A DNA stretch of 64,000 nt from CAVWGP01 sp963754645. Its GTDB lineage: Bacteria > Pseudomonadota > Alphaproteobacteria > Bin65. Below the pieces are notes generated by a model. It was given only the letters and a program-made list of their open reading frames with translations. It made no database searches and was not told the origin of the DNA. The position numbers and the translations under genes were made by a program. Positions 36,681-46,434 of the stretch are shown here, piece after piece (within the stretch, counting starts at the first letter, position 1; the number at the start of each line of letters is the position of its first letter). The stretch lies in NCBI GenBank assembly GCA_963754645.1, contig CAVWGP010000011.1, forward strand, positions 1,054,001 through 1,118,000. The letters run 5' to 3'.

Positions 36681-37946
36681 ATGGCCCGAATCCTCGCAGG
36701 CGCGTCCGTGCTAACCATGAATCCGGCGGACCCGTTCCGCGCCGCGGCGGATATCCGCATCGCCGATGGCGCCATCGCCGCGATCGAGCCGCCGGGCGCC
36801 GGGCGCGGCCCGGGCGACGAGATCGTCGATTGCCGCGACACGCTGATCGTGCCCGGCTTCGTCAATGTCCACACCCATGCCTGCGCCTGGCTGTTCCGCG
36901 GCCGCGTCGAAGACGTGCCGCGCGCCTATTGGGCCGGCAATTACGCCGTGCCCGGGCAGGAGGATTTCAGCGTCGAGGATCACGTCGCGGGCGCGCGCGC
37001 CGCTTGCGACGAAATGCTGCTGAACGGCATCACCTGCATCGCCGACCGCTTCGCCATGATGGACCGCATCGGCGCCGCGATCGAGGCGAGCGGCATTCGC
37101 GCCATCCTGGGCCCGACCCTGTCCGACAACAAAGGCGCCGCCGATTGGAAAACCGCCGATGCCGTGTTCGAGCGCTGGGGCACGTCGCCCGTGAGCCGCA
37201 TCAGCGCCGGCGTGGCACCGCACGCGCTCGATACGTGTTCCGACGCGCTGCTGCGCCAATGCGTAGCGCGCGCGGAGAAGCACGGTGCGCGGCTTTTCGT
37301 TCATGTGGCGCAATCGGAAATTGAAGTGACGCGGCTCAAGGCGCGTGGCTATTCGGGCGCGCTCGCTTGCTTGAAAGCCAATGGCCTCGTCGGCCCGCAC
37401 ATCGTCGCCGCGCATTGCATCTATCTCGCGCCGGGCGAGATCGCGGAATTGCCGGCGACGCGGATTTCGATCGCCCATTGCCCGGCAAGCAATCTCAAGA
37501 TCGAGGCGCGCACCTTGCCGGTCGCGCGCCTGATCGGGCGCGGCAACGCGATCGGCCTCGGCACCGATTGGGCGGTGAGCGACAACGCCATGGACATGTT
37601 TTTCGAGGCGCGCCTGGCGGCCCTGGTGGGGAAGCAACTCGCGGACGATCCCGTGGCGCTCCCGGTCGCGGCGATGCTGCGCATGATGACGATCGACGGC
37701 GCCCGCGTGCTCGGGCTCGACGGCGCCGTCGGCAGCATCGAAGCGGGCAAGCGCGCCGATCTCGTGGTCCTCGATCTCGCGGCACCCGGCGCCAATCCGC
37801 GCCACGACCTCGCCGCCAATCTGCTCTATTCGATGGACGCGCGCGCGGTGCGCGACGTGCTGGTCGATGGCGAAATCTTGGTGAGGAACCGGCGGCTGAC
37901 TCGCTTCGATGAGGCCGACCCAATAAGGCTTGAAACCAAACGATAG
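36681..37946 (+). CDS. Amidohydrolase (cytosine/adenosine/chlorohydrolase-like deaminase)
   Basis: A 421-residue metal-dependent amidohydrolase. Metal ligands are visible as HTH in FVNVHTHACAW (near residue 64), His in LFVHVAQSE, His in IVAAHCIYL and Asp in GLGTDWAVSDN. It resembles the subtype III group of deaminases and chlorohydrolases (MtaD, TrzN, guanine deaminase-like), which act on heterocyclic rings. Divergent from a THI5-type importer and upstream of the uracil operon, it may deaminate an imported nucleobase or analogue. ATG 36681 is preferred over an upstream in-frame ATG because the family N-terminus starts there. A remnant of a second copy is at 39292-39413. Confidence 0.83.
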   Translation: MARILAGASVLTMNPADPFRAAADIRIADGAIAAIEPPGAGRGPGDEIVDCRDTLIVPGFVNVHTHACAWLFRGRVEDVPRAYWAGNYAVPGQEDFSVEDHVAGARAACDEMLLNGITCIADRFAMMDRIGAAIEASGIRAILGPTLSDNKGAADWKTADAVFERWGTSPVSRISAGVAPHALDTCSDALLRQCVARAEKHGARLFVHVAQSEIEVTRLKARGYSGALACLKANGLVGPHIVAAHCIYLAPGEIAELPATRISIAHCPASNLKIEARTLPVARLIGRGNAIGLGTDWAVSDNAMDMFFEARLAALVGKQLADDPVALPVAAMLRMMTIDGARVLGLDGAVGSIEAGKRADLVVLDLAAPGANPRHDLAANLLYSMDARAVRDVLVDGEILVRNRRLTRFDEADPIRLETKR

Positions 37947-37989
37947 GGAATCCGGTTGACCGGTTCGGGCGAATCGATCGGATTTCGCA

Positions 37990-39216
37990 TCAGACTGTCA
38001 GCTTGACCTCGGTGACGCCGTGAACGAAGGCCGTGGGCCCGATATTGAACCGGGCCGCAAGCCATCCGGCGATGCCGAGGCGAAGCAGGCCGCGCACGAG
38101 CCAGACGATGACCACAAGAAGAAGGGGGTTGTGAAACAGGATGCGGGGGCCGCGGCGCTGCAGCGCCTGAATCTGCGCGACCTCACGGATCCGTTCGGCG
38201 CGGAATGAAGCCGCGGCGTCGTCGAGCGCGGCAGGGCTAGCGCCCGCGCGAAGCAGCGGCACGAAGCGATTGGCGGCGACCACCGCGTCGCGGAGCGCGA
38301 TGTTGATGCCTTGGGCGCCGACCGGCGACATCGGGTGCGCCGCGTCGCCGACCAGCGCCATGCCGGGCACCGACCAGCGGTCGTAGCAGTCGCACACCAC
38401 GTCGAGCAGGAAAGGATGGAGCGCGTCGCCGGCATGAGTGCGCAGGTGCGCTGCCATGTCCTCCGAGACATGGCGCGCCATCCGCTCGAGCCAGTGCTCG
38501 ATCCCCTTGTCCCGGAGATCCTTGTAGCCGCCCTTGCGAATGACCCAGCCGATCTGCAACAGGCCGTCATAGGCGGGGATGAAAAGGCCGAGCTGGCCAT
38601 TGCCGATATAGCCGCGGACCGGCGGCGGCCGCTTGCCGTAGAACCCCGGCAACGGGAGCTTGCACCAGACGATGTCGAAGAATTCGGGATTGCGCGGCTG
38701 ATCGAGCCCGGCCGCCTTGCGCAGCGACGAAAAGCGGCCGTCGCAGGCGAATAGATAGTCCGCTTCGAGACGCTCTTCGCCGTTCGCCCCGGCGAGCTCG
38801 ATCCCGATCGCGCGGCCATCGCCCATGATCGGCCGGATGACGCGGTCGCCGCGCCGGAAGACGAAGTTGGGAAAGGCCGCGGCCTTTTCGACCAGCATCT
38901 CGAGCATCGCCGGCTGGGCAACCCAGCGCGGCGCAGCACCGACGGAACGCGCGAAGTCAAGCGACGCGAACCGGCGTCCTTTAACGTACAGCTCGGCACT
39001 TTCCAGCTTGGTGTGCGGCAGGGCTTCGAAGGCGTCCCACAGGCCGGCCTCGCGGAACATGAGCTGGCCGCCCGGCATCAGTCCTTCGCCGCGAAACTCC
39101 CGGGCGAAATCGGACTGGCGCTCGACGAGAGTGGTGGCGACGCCACGGCTCGCCAGCAGGTACGCGAGCAAGGCCCCGGCCGGCCCGGCGCCGACGATGA
39201 TAACCGATTGGCTCAT
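37990..39216 (-). CDS. FAD-dependent monooxygenase (class A, PHBH fold)
   Basis: A 408-residue flavoprotein monooxygenase. GxGxxG lies in VIIVGAGPAGALLAYLLASR, the DG motif in YLFACDGRFSSLRKAAG and the GD motif in MALVGDAAHPMSPVGAQGIN. A hydrophobic C-terminal helix (LLLVVIVWLVRGLLRLGIAG) may anchor it to the membrane. It hydroxylates an aromatic or other ring substrate with NAD(P)H and O2. It is convergent with the amidohydrolase (43-bp gap) and is followed by a degenerate piece of a related amidohydrolase, which hints at a local rearrangement. Substrate unknown. Confidence 0.85.
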   Translation of the reverse strand: MSQSVIIVGAGPAGALLAYLLASRGVATTLVERQSDFAREFRGEGLMPGGQLMFREAGLWDAFEALPHTKLESAELYVKGRRFASLDFARSVGAAPRWVAQPAMLEMLVEKAAAFPNFVFRRGDRVIRPIMGDGRAIGIELAGANGEERLEADYLFACDGRFSSLRKAAGLDQPRNPEFFDIVWCKLPLPGFYGKRPPPVRGYIGNGQLGLFIPAYDGLLQIGWVIRKGGYKDLRDKGIEHWLERMARHVSEDMAAHLRTHAGDALHPFLLDVVCDCYDRWSVPGMALVGDAAHPMSPVGAQGINIALRDAVVAANRFVPLLRAGASPAALDDAAASFRAERIREVAQIQALQRRGPRILFHNPLLLVVIVWLVRGLLRLGIAGWLAARFNIGPTAFVHGVTEVKLTV

Positions 39217-39291
39217 TTGCGTTCCCGCGGCGAGGTTGGTCGCAAAGAGCACAATCTTCGTGAATCCGGCATTAAGTGTCCAGTCCACTCG

Positions 39292-39413
39292 ACGCTGCCG
39301 GTCGCGCGAGCGGCCGCGCAGTCGGCGACAACGCGATGGATGCCCGCGCGGTGCGCGACGTGCTGGTCGATGGCGAAATCCTGGTGCGCAACCGGCAGCT
39401 GACGCGCCGCTGA
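39292..39413 (+). pseudogene. Amidohydrolase 3' remnant with internal deletion
   Basis: A ~120-bp stretch that encodes pieces of the amidohydrolase at 36681-37946. It reads TLPVAR, then in the next frame DNAMDARAVRDVLVDGEILV and RNRQLTRR with stop at 39411-39413. In the intact gene these segments are at about 37512, 37582 and 37834, so two internal parts are missing and one frame changes. The end closely matches the intact copy (DARAVRDVLVDGEILVRNRR). It is a relic of a second copy, left after duplication and deletion. Confidence 0.75.
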
Positions 39414-40046
39414 CTACTTCGTCCCGAACAAGCGGTCGCCGGCGTCGCCGAGGCCGGGGACGATGTAGGCGTGGTCGTTCAGATGGCTGTCGATCGACGC
39501 GGTGTAGATCGGCACGTCGGGATGCGCCGCGCGCAGCGCGTGCACGCCTTCGGGGGCGGCGAGCAGGCACACGAAGCGCATGCTTTCGACGCCCATTTCC
39601 TTCATGCGCGTCACCGCCGCCACCGCCGAATTGCCCGTCGCCAGCATCGGATCGAGAATGATGACGAGGCGCGACGCCACGTCCTCGGGCACCTTGAGAT
39701 AATATTCGACCGCGGCCAGCGTCGCGGGATCGCGATAAAGGCCGATATGGCCGACGCGCGCCGAGGGCAGGAGATCGAGCATGCCGTCGAGCAAGCCGAG
39801 GCCGGCGCGCAGAATCGGCAGCAGGCACAGCTTTTTGCCGGCCAGGATCGGCGCCTGCATTTTCATCAGCGGCGTTTCGATCTCGGTGTCGGTCACCGGC
39901 AGGTCGCGCGTCACTTCGTAGACGAACAGCGCCGCCAGCTCGCGCACCAATTGGCGGAACTCGCTCGTCGAATTCGACTTGCGCCGCAGCATCGAGAGCT
40001 TGTGCCGCACCAGCGGGTGTTCGAGAACCGTCACGTCTTGCGGCAT
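39414..40046 (-). CDS. upp: Uracil phosphoribosyltransferase
   Basis: A 210-residue phosphoribosyltransferase that converts uracil and PRPP to UMP. The PRPP-binding loop is VIILDPMLATGNSAVAAV (near residue 128), and the C-terminal uracil-binding stretch GLGDAGDRLFGTK matches UPRT. It is the last gene of a minus-strand operon after a DUF1688/Urc4 and a GTP-cyclohydrolase-II-like/Urc1 gene. In the URC uracil-degradation pathway described from yeast, a UPRT acts alongside Urc1 and Urc4, so here upp is likely catabolic as well as salvage. Confidence 0.93.
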   Translation of the reverse strand: MPQDVTVLEHPLVRHKLSMLRRKSNSTSEFRQLVRELAALFVYEVTRDLPVTDTEIETPLMKMQAPILAGKKLCLLPILRAGLGLLDGMLDLLPSARVGHIGLYRDPATLAAVEYYLKVPEDVASRLVIILDPMLATGNSAVAAVTRMKEMGVESMRFVCLLAAPEGVHALRAAHPDVPIYTASIDSHLNDHAYIVPGLGDAGDRLFGTK

Positions 40047-40072
40047 TGCCGTTCCATCCTCGATTGCGCGTG

Positions 40073-41315
40073 TCAGAATACGGTGCCGTCGCTCTCGATC
40101 GCAAGCGGCGGGCCGCCGCCGGGGCGCATTTCCAGCGCGATGCGCCGCCCCGCCGACCAAGTGCCGCCTTCGAGAAATCTTGGCGAGCGGCAGCGTGTCG
40201 CGGTCGGCGCCGAGCTTGGCGCGGATTTTTCCCGCCAGCCGATCGAGCAAGCCCACGGTGAGCGCGCGCCACTCGACGACGGCCTCGTCGCCCGGTTTGA
40301 GCGCGCGGCGCGCGAGATCGGGATCGATCGGCGCGATGACGCCGAGATCGAGAAACAACCCGCCGTTGCGATATTCGGCGAGGCCGGTCAATCCGTCGAT
40401 CGCGGTCACGCGCAGGCCGGCCTCTTGCAGCGGCTCGATCAGGGAATAGGCGAGCCATTGCGCGAGCTTGTGAAACGGCACGAGCTCGGCGGTGGCATCG
40501 CCGGTGCGGAACGCGCGATGGCGCCACACATCGCCGAGCGGCACGCCGTCGAGCACGATGCGGCCCGGCCAGATGCGGTTGAAGGCGCGGAGGACGATTT
40601 CGAGCAGCGCCGCGGCGGCGATGGCGCCGTCGATCGCTTGCCGCCGGATCGCGTCGAACAGATTGCCGAGCCGCGCCTCGGCGCCGAATGTTTCCGGCTG
40701 CGCCGCGACGGCGGCGCCGAGATTGCGCATCAGAGCGGCGCGGCCCGCGAGCCCGGCGAGCGGATTGTCCGCGCCGGCTTGAAACGCCGCGGCCAGGTCG
40801 ACTTCCGAGACATCGCCGAGCCGCGCCGCGTCGGCGCGCAAGGCGCCGCGCTCGCTCGCGAAGCCGCCGCGCCGGTAGAGCGCGATGCTCGCGACCGCGA
40901 GTCCCTCGGAGCGCCCGATCGCGGCACCGCCTGCTTCGCGATAGCGCCAAGCGGCGCCGGCGCCGGCATCGAGCAGGACCGAGACGATGGCGAGTTCGAT
41001 GGCGACGCGCGCGATCTCGTCCGGCGCCGCGTTGCCCGGCGCATCGCCGGCCAGCGCCGCGCGCAATTCACGCCAGCGGTCGCGGCCGCCGGCGGTGAAA
41101 TGGCGCCAGCGGCTGTGAAACGGAATCTCAAGCGTGGGATAATTGGCGCGCATCGTCGCGATCACGTAATCCGCCGCCGCGTCGAGCCGTTCGGGATGCA
41201 GGCGGAAATGCGCCGTGGCGCCGTTCTCGGCCAGTGCCACCATGACGCCGCAGCGTTCGCGCACGGCGGCGGCCGAGAGCAGGCGCTCGGCCGGCGTCCG
41301 CTCGGGAATTACCAT
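40073..41315 (-). CDS. urc4: Urc4-like protein (DUF1688), frameshifted
   Basis: A ~414-residue DUF1688 protein, the bacterial counterpart of yeast Urc4, required for uracil degradation but of unknown chemistry. Landmarks are FHSRWRHFTAGGRDRW, RIVLDGVPLGDVWRHRAF and GLTGLAEYRNGGLFLDLGVI. Near 40179 a T-run appears one base too long: the first frame ends DTLPLAKI, and the next frame continues LEGGTWSAGRRIALEMRPGG to the stop at 40073. It starts 3 bp after the urc1-like gene and ends 26 bp before upp. No signal or membrane segment. Confidence 0.85.
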
Positions 41316-41318
41316 CGC

Positions 41319-42557
<1,239 letters not shown>

Positions 42558-42674
42558 GGCGGGCTGGATGTTGGGCGGCGTGCCGGATGCAAGCGCCATT
42601 CTACGCCGGTATGGTGAGGAATTAGTATGCCCAAACCGGGGCATGCGCTGCCCGAAGGTGATCATCGGTTTCCG
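42558..42674. promoter_or_regulatory. Leader/promoter region of the urc operon
   Basis: 117 bp between the urc1 start and the first tandem repeat unit. It contains CGAAGGTGATCATCGG at about 42652, a partial match to the repeat unit core seen downstream (CGAAGATGATCATC), so this may be a truncated fourth repeat unit reaching into the promoter. No clear sigma-70 boxes can be named with confidence. Confidence 0.4.
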
Positions 42675-43015
42675 GCTAAGTGCTTGATCAATTCGAAGAT
42701 GCTCATTTGCGTGTGTTGGGAAAAGCGGGGGAGTTGAGCATCTTCGGGAGTATCAATGGGTTAGCGGTTGGGTTGCCAAGATTATGGGAGAAAACGCCGC
42801 TAGGAATTCTTGTATCTCCACACTTAAGCGCTTGATAAATCGAACGATGGCCGATTTCGTTTTCGGGAAAATCGGGATTTTGATCATCTTCGACCGAATC
42901 AACGGCTTAGCAGAATATTATGGCGCGAATTTCAAGCTAAGTGCTTGATCTTCTCGAAGATGATCATCAGGCCGAAATTTCGCGTTTTCGGCGCGGGATG
43001 AGCACCTTCGGGCGG
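42675..43015. repeat. Tandem triplet of AT-richer inverted repeats
   Basis: Three related ~80-90-bp units at 42675-42765, 42823-42911 and 42936-43015. Each begins CTAAGTGCTTGAT or CTTAAGCGCTTGAT, continues with CGAAGATG or a variant, and (units A and B) ends with the mirror image GA(G/T)CATCTTCG...TATCAA/AATCAA...TTAGC, so each can form a hairpin. Unit C keeps the start and GAGCACCTTCG but loses the end. Base composition is less GC-rich than the genes. They lie upstream of urc1. No open reading frame is credible here. Related half-sites occur at 16433-16500. Confidence 0.8.
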
Positions 43016-43077
43016 CCGGGGCTGTGATGTCGTATTCATCACACATTCCCGGTGGCGGTCCGGTGGAAGTTTTAGGT

Positions 43078-43175
43078 GAACCACGGAGCCACAGAGACAC
43101 AGAGGAAGTCACGGAGGATTCCATTTGCGCGCCACGCGAATTCCCAACTTCCTTCTCCGTGCCTCCGTGCCTTTA
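43078..43175. repeat. CCACGGAG-type inverted repeat
   Basis: An imperfect inverted repeat: CCACGGAGCCACAGAGACAC followed by AGAGGA at 43081-43106, and TCCTTCTCCGTGCCTCCGTG at 43150-43169. Such CACGGAG/CTCCGTG palindromes are common dispersed intergenic elements in diverse bacteria, as far as I know. It is a different family from the neighbours on both sides. Confidence 0.65.
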
Positions 43176-43196
43176 TGCCCCCGTAATTTCAACGGC

Positions 43197-43337
43197 GTCA
43201 TCCCGAGCAAGCGCGCGTCAGCGCGCGCCGTCGAGGGACCTCGGGCGGACTGGCGCCTTGCCGCCACGCGCGGTTTGGCTAGTGCGGGCGAGGTCGCTCC
43301 GCTGCGCGGCGCTGTGCGCCGCTCCGGTCGGGATGAC
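43197..43337. repeat. Long palindromic repeat, GTCATCCCGA family, copy 4
   Basis: 141-bp imperfect palindrome, GTCATCCCGAGCAAGCG at the left and CCGGTCGGGATGAC at the right. The left inner stem is GAGGGACCTCGGGCGG; the right inner stem reads GCGAGGTCGCTCC, with one mismatch relative to the other copies. Side hairpins are GCGCGCGTCAGCGCGCGC and CGGCGCTGTGCGCCG. Confidence 0.9.
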
Positions 43338-43391
43338 GGGATTGGGAATGGTGCGGCGATGTCGCGAAATGCGTAAATCCGCAATTTCAGG

Positions 43392-43622
43392 GACACAATA
43401 CAAAATTGACGCCCTGCCGCCCGCGGCGCAGCGTGACGGCATGGCGCGGCTGGCACGAGCGGTGGCGCCGGGTGTGCCGCATCATGTGACGCAGCGCGGC
43501 AACCGGCGGCAGAAGGTCTTCTTCGCGATATTACGGGTACACAATATCTATATTCACGCCGCCGCTTGCCCCAGGCAAGCAATACGATCGCACAGCGACG
43601 CGTCAATTAAGTATTGTGTACC
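43392..43622 (+). pseudogene. RAYT transposase remnant with flanking inverted repeats
   Basis: Positions 43441-43530 encode MARLARAVAPGVPHHVTQRG followed by NRRQKVFFAI, the N-terminus of REP-associated tyrosine transposases (TnpA_REP), including the first His of the HUH-like motif region. The rest of the gene is missing. The piece is bracketed by GACACAATACAAAATTGACG (43392-43411) and the inverted CGTCAATTAAGTATTGTGT (43601-43619). A second inverted pair, GGTACACAATA (43536) and TATTGTGTACC (43612), closes directly after the truncated frame. This is a deleted mobile element or a miniature derivative of it. Confidence 0.75.
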
Positions 43623-43635
43623 TGTAATTCTTTGT

Positions 43636-43673
43636 TCCTCCTCGCCCCGCGCGCTCTTGCGCGTGGGGAGAGG
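43636..43673. repeat. Short GC-rich hairpin
   Basis: CCCCGCGCGC and GCGCGTGGGG around a TCTT loop, flanked by CTCCTCG and GAGAGGA. It resembles the CTCCTC..GGGGAGAGG..GTGAGGGG intergenic palindromes that are widespread in proteobacteria. It may be a terminator-like structure but has no adjacent gene end or T-tract. Confidence 0.5.
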
Positions 43674-43770
43674 ATCGTGGTGAGGGGTCGTGCGGACGGG
43701 CGCGCTCGCCGCATGTTCACTCAATCCTGGCGAAGATAGCCGAGCATAAGCAGCCGCGCATGTCAGCGCG

Positions 43771-43794
43771 AGGGCGCATGCAATGCGCCCCTAC
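43771..43794. repeat. Half copy of the GTAGGGGCG palindrome family
   Basis: A single arm, AGGGCGCATGCAATGCGCCC followed by CTAC, 36 bp downstream of the paiB stop. The outer end (GCCCCTAC) matches the other copies, and the inner word (GCATGCAATGC) is unique. No matching left arm is found nearby, so it looks truncated. Confidence 0.65.
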
Positions 43795-43830
43795 GCCACT
43801 GCACCTCGCTTCGTTCTTCGCCACCGCGGC

Positions 43831-44466
43831 TTATTTTTCCCGCGCCCGCATCGCCGCCGCCAGCGCCATGGCGGCGGGTTCGCCCTTCCCTTCGAGGCCG
43901 GCGATGGTGCCGAGCCGGTCCGGCGCCGCGCGGTTTTGGCTGAGCTTCCATTTGCCTTCGATACGCGCGATCGGCAGGCGCAGGCCGACGATGGCTTTCA
44001 CCATCTGGTCGAGAAAGTCCTTGGGCGCGTCGCTGACTTTCCAGGGCACGGCCGAGCTCGCTTCATAACGCTCTGTCAAGCGGGTGACGATGCCCAACAG
44101 CGCGGCACGATCCTCGACGATTTCCAGCGGGCCGTAGGCGTGGATGGCGATGTAGTTCCAGGTCGGCACGACCTTGGCGTGCTCGCGCTTCGACGGATAC
44201 CAATTGGGCGAAATGTAACTTTGCGGGCCGAGGAAGATGGCGAGCGAGTCCGTGCCGTTGCCGAAATCGCGCCATTGCGGATTGGCGCGGGCGACGTGGC
44301 CGATCAGCGCACCATTGGGGCCGGGCTCGGCATCGACGAGGAGCGGGAGATGCGTCGCGGTCATCGCGCCGGCTTTACTCGTGACCAGAGTCGCGAAACC
44401 GATATCGCGCATCGCGCCGTGCAGCACGTCGATGCGGCTCTCGTTGAAATGGGCGGGCAAATACAT
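43831..44466 (-). CDS. paiB: PaiB-family FMN-binding protein
   Basis: A 211-residue protein of the PaiB (FMN-binding split barrel) family. The N-terminus MYLPAHF, the segment AIFLGPQSYISPNWYPSKRE, the stretch VPTWNYIAIHAYGPLEI and the C-terminal IARIEGKWKLSQNR are characteristic. In Bacillus PaiB takes part in repression of degradative enzymes and sporulation; in proteobacteria the role is unclear and flavin-linked detoxification is possible. It is transcribed away from the nnrU-like gene with 44 bp between them. Confidence 0.9.
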   Translation of the reverse strand: MYLPAHFNESRIDVLHGAMRDIGFATLVTSKAGAMTATHLPLLVDAEPGPNGALIGHVARANPQWRDFGNGTDSLAIFLGPQSYISPNWYPSKREHAKVVPTWNYIAIHAYGPLEIVEDRAALLGIVTRLTERYEASSAVPWKVSDAPKDFLDQMVKAIVGLRLPIARIEGKWKLSQNRAAPDRLGTIAGLEGKGEPAAMALAAAMRAREK

Positions 44467-44510
44467 GGCGGTCCCTCGACGGCGGCGGCGAATTCGCGCA
44501 GTATAGGATC

Positions 44511-45203
44511 ATGCGCGGCGGCGTCGAGCATGTGCTGATTGCGGCGATGGTCTTTCTCGGCATTCATATCGTGCCGAGCACGAAATTGCGCGCCGTGTTG
44601 GTGCGCGCGCTCGGCGCTGGCGCCTATCGCGGCTTGTTCTCGCTCATAAGCGCCCTGGCGCTGGCCTGGCTCATCCTCGCCTATGCGGCGGCGCCGGTCG
44701 AGCCGCTGTGGCCGCGCGCCGGCTGGACGCGCTGGCTCGCGCTCGTCGTCATGCCCTTCGCCTTCGTGTTTTTCGTCGGCGGCCTCACCGTCGGCAACCC
44801 CGCGACCGCCGGCATGGAACGGCGCGTCGATCCCGCCAATGCGGCGCGCGGGTTCTTGACGGTGACGCGCCATCCGATGTTTTGCGGCTTCGCGCTGTGG
44901 GGCGTGGCGCATCTGCTCGTGAAGGGCGACCGCGCTTCGATCCTGTTCTTCGGCTGCATCGCGCTGCTGGCGCTGATCGGCATGTGGCTGCTCGACCGGC
45001 GCAAGGCGGCGGAGCGAGGCGACGCGTACCAAACCTATCTCGCGCGCACCTCGGCTTTGCCGTTTCTGGCGGCGGTCCAGGGCCGCGTGGCGATCGACTG
45101 GCGCGGCATCGGCTGGTGGCGCCCGGCGCTCGGCCTCGCCCTCTTCGCCATCGTGCTGGGCGGGCATCTTCACATATTCCGCGTCAGCCCGTGGCCGTGG
45201 TAA
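44511..45203 (+). CDS. NnrU family membrane protein
   Basis: A 230-residue protein with about six hydrophobic segments and the NnrU core VTRHPMFCGFALWGVAHLLV. NnrU was first linked to nitric-oxide and nitrite respiration genes in Rhodobacter, but the family is also related to isoprenylcysteine-methyltransferase-like membrane proteins, and no denitrification gene is in this window. ATG 44511 is used; an ATG ten codons later is possible. The function in this genome is unassigned. Confidence 0.82.
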   Translation: MRGGVEHVLIAAMVFLGIHIVPSTKLRAVLVRALGAGAYRGLFSLISALALAWLILAYAAAPVEPLWPRAGWTRWLALVVMPFAFVFFVGGLTVGNPATAGMERRVDPANAARGFLTVTRHPMFCGFALWGVAHLLVKGDRASILFFGCIALLALIGMWLLDRRKAAERGDAYQTYLARTSALPFLAAVQGRVAIDWRGIGWWRPALGLALFAIVLGGHLHIFRVSPWPW

Positions 45204-45251
45204 GGCGTTAGCGCCGCGGCCCGATTGGGCCGCATTTTATCGGACACGGTC

Positions 45252-46434
45252 ATGTCTCAATCCGCCCAAGGCCCGGACTATGATCCGGGCCAAGGCCCGC
45301 TCGCCGGCCTCAAGATCGTCGAGTTCGCCGGCATCGGCCCGGCGCCGATGTGCGCCATGCTGTTGGCCGATCTCGGCGCCACGGTGCTGCGGCTCGATCG
45401 CACCGAAGAGTCCGGCCTCGGCGTCAAAAGCGATCCGCGCTTCGATCTGTTGAGCCGCAGCCGGCCCTCGGCCGCGATCGATCTCAAGTCGAAGGACGGC
45501 GTCGCCACAGCACTGCGCCTGGTTGCCGCCGCCGATGTGCTCGATCGAAGGCTTCCGCCCGGGCGTGATGGAGCGCATGGGCCTCGGCCCGGAGGTTTGT
45601 TTCGCGCGCAATCCGAAACTCGTTTACGGCCGCATGACGGGCTGGGGCCAGAGCGGGCCGCTCGCCCAGGCCGCCGGCCACGACATGAACTACATCGCCC
45701 TGATCGGCGCCTTGCACGCCATCGGCCGGCCGGGCGAGCGCCCGGTGCCGCCGCTCAACCTGGTCGGCGATTTCGGCGGCGGCGCGCTCTATCTCGCCTT
45801 CGGCATCATGGCGGCATTGTTCGAAACCGCGCGCTCGGGCCAGGGCCAGGTCGTCGATGCCGCGATGACCGACGGCGCCGCCTCGCTGATGACGCTCATG
45901 TACGGCCTGGTCGGCCAGGGCCTGTGGCGCGACGAGCGCGGCACGAACATCCTCGACGGTGCCGCGCCCTATTACGACACCTATGAAACCAAGGACGGGC
46001 GGCACGTCTCGGTGGCGCCGATCGAGGCCAAATTCTTCGCCGAGTTCATCGCCAGGATCGGTCTCGATCCGGCGGCGCTGCCCAAGCAGAACGACCGCGC
46101 GCGCTGGCCCGAGCTCAAGGCGAAGATCGCGGCGGCGCTCAAGACCAAGACGCGCGACGAATGGTGCGCGCTGCTCGAAGGCAGCGACGGCTGTTTCGCG
46201 CCGGTCCTGTCGCTCGCCGAGGCGCCGCGCCATCCGCACAATGTCGCGCGCGGAACTTTCGTCGAGATCGGCGGCGTCGTGCAGCCGGCGCCGGCGCCGC
46301 GCTTCAGCCGCACGCCAGGCGCCATCCGATCGCCGCCCGCGGCGCGCGGCGCCGATACCGAGCGCGCGCTCGCCGCCTGGGGTTTCGCTGCCGGCGAGAT
46401 CGCGGCCTTGCGCGCCGCGAAGGCGATCGCCTGA
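45252..46434 (+). CDS. Alpha-methylacyl-CoA racemase, frameshifted
   Basis: A ~394-residue member of the AMACR branch of family III CoA transferases. VEFAGIGPAPMCAMLLADLG opens the fold; catalytic His lies in AAGHDMNYIALIGALHAIGR and Asp in PPLNLVGDFGGGALYLAFG, the pair that shuttles the alpha proton. An extra base near 45542 (GTGCTC[G]ATCGAA) breaks the frame after AAADVL; the next frame resumes IEGFRPGVMERMGLGPEVCF and runs to 46434. It epimerises 2-methylacyl-CoA esters for beta-oxidation. ATG 45252 matches the family start better than an ATG nine codons upstream. Confidence 0.85.

Noticed and set aside
42675..43015. CRISPR array
   Set aside because: Only three units, each internally palindromic and diverged, with unequal gaps and no cas gene nearby.
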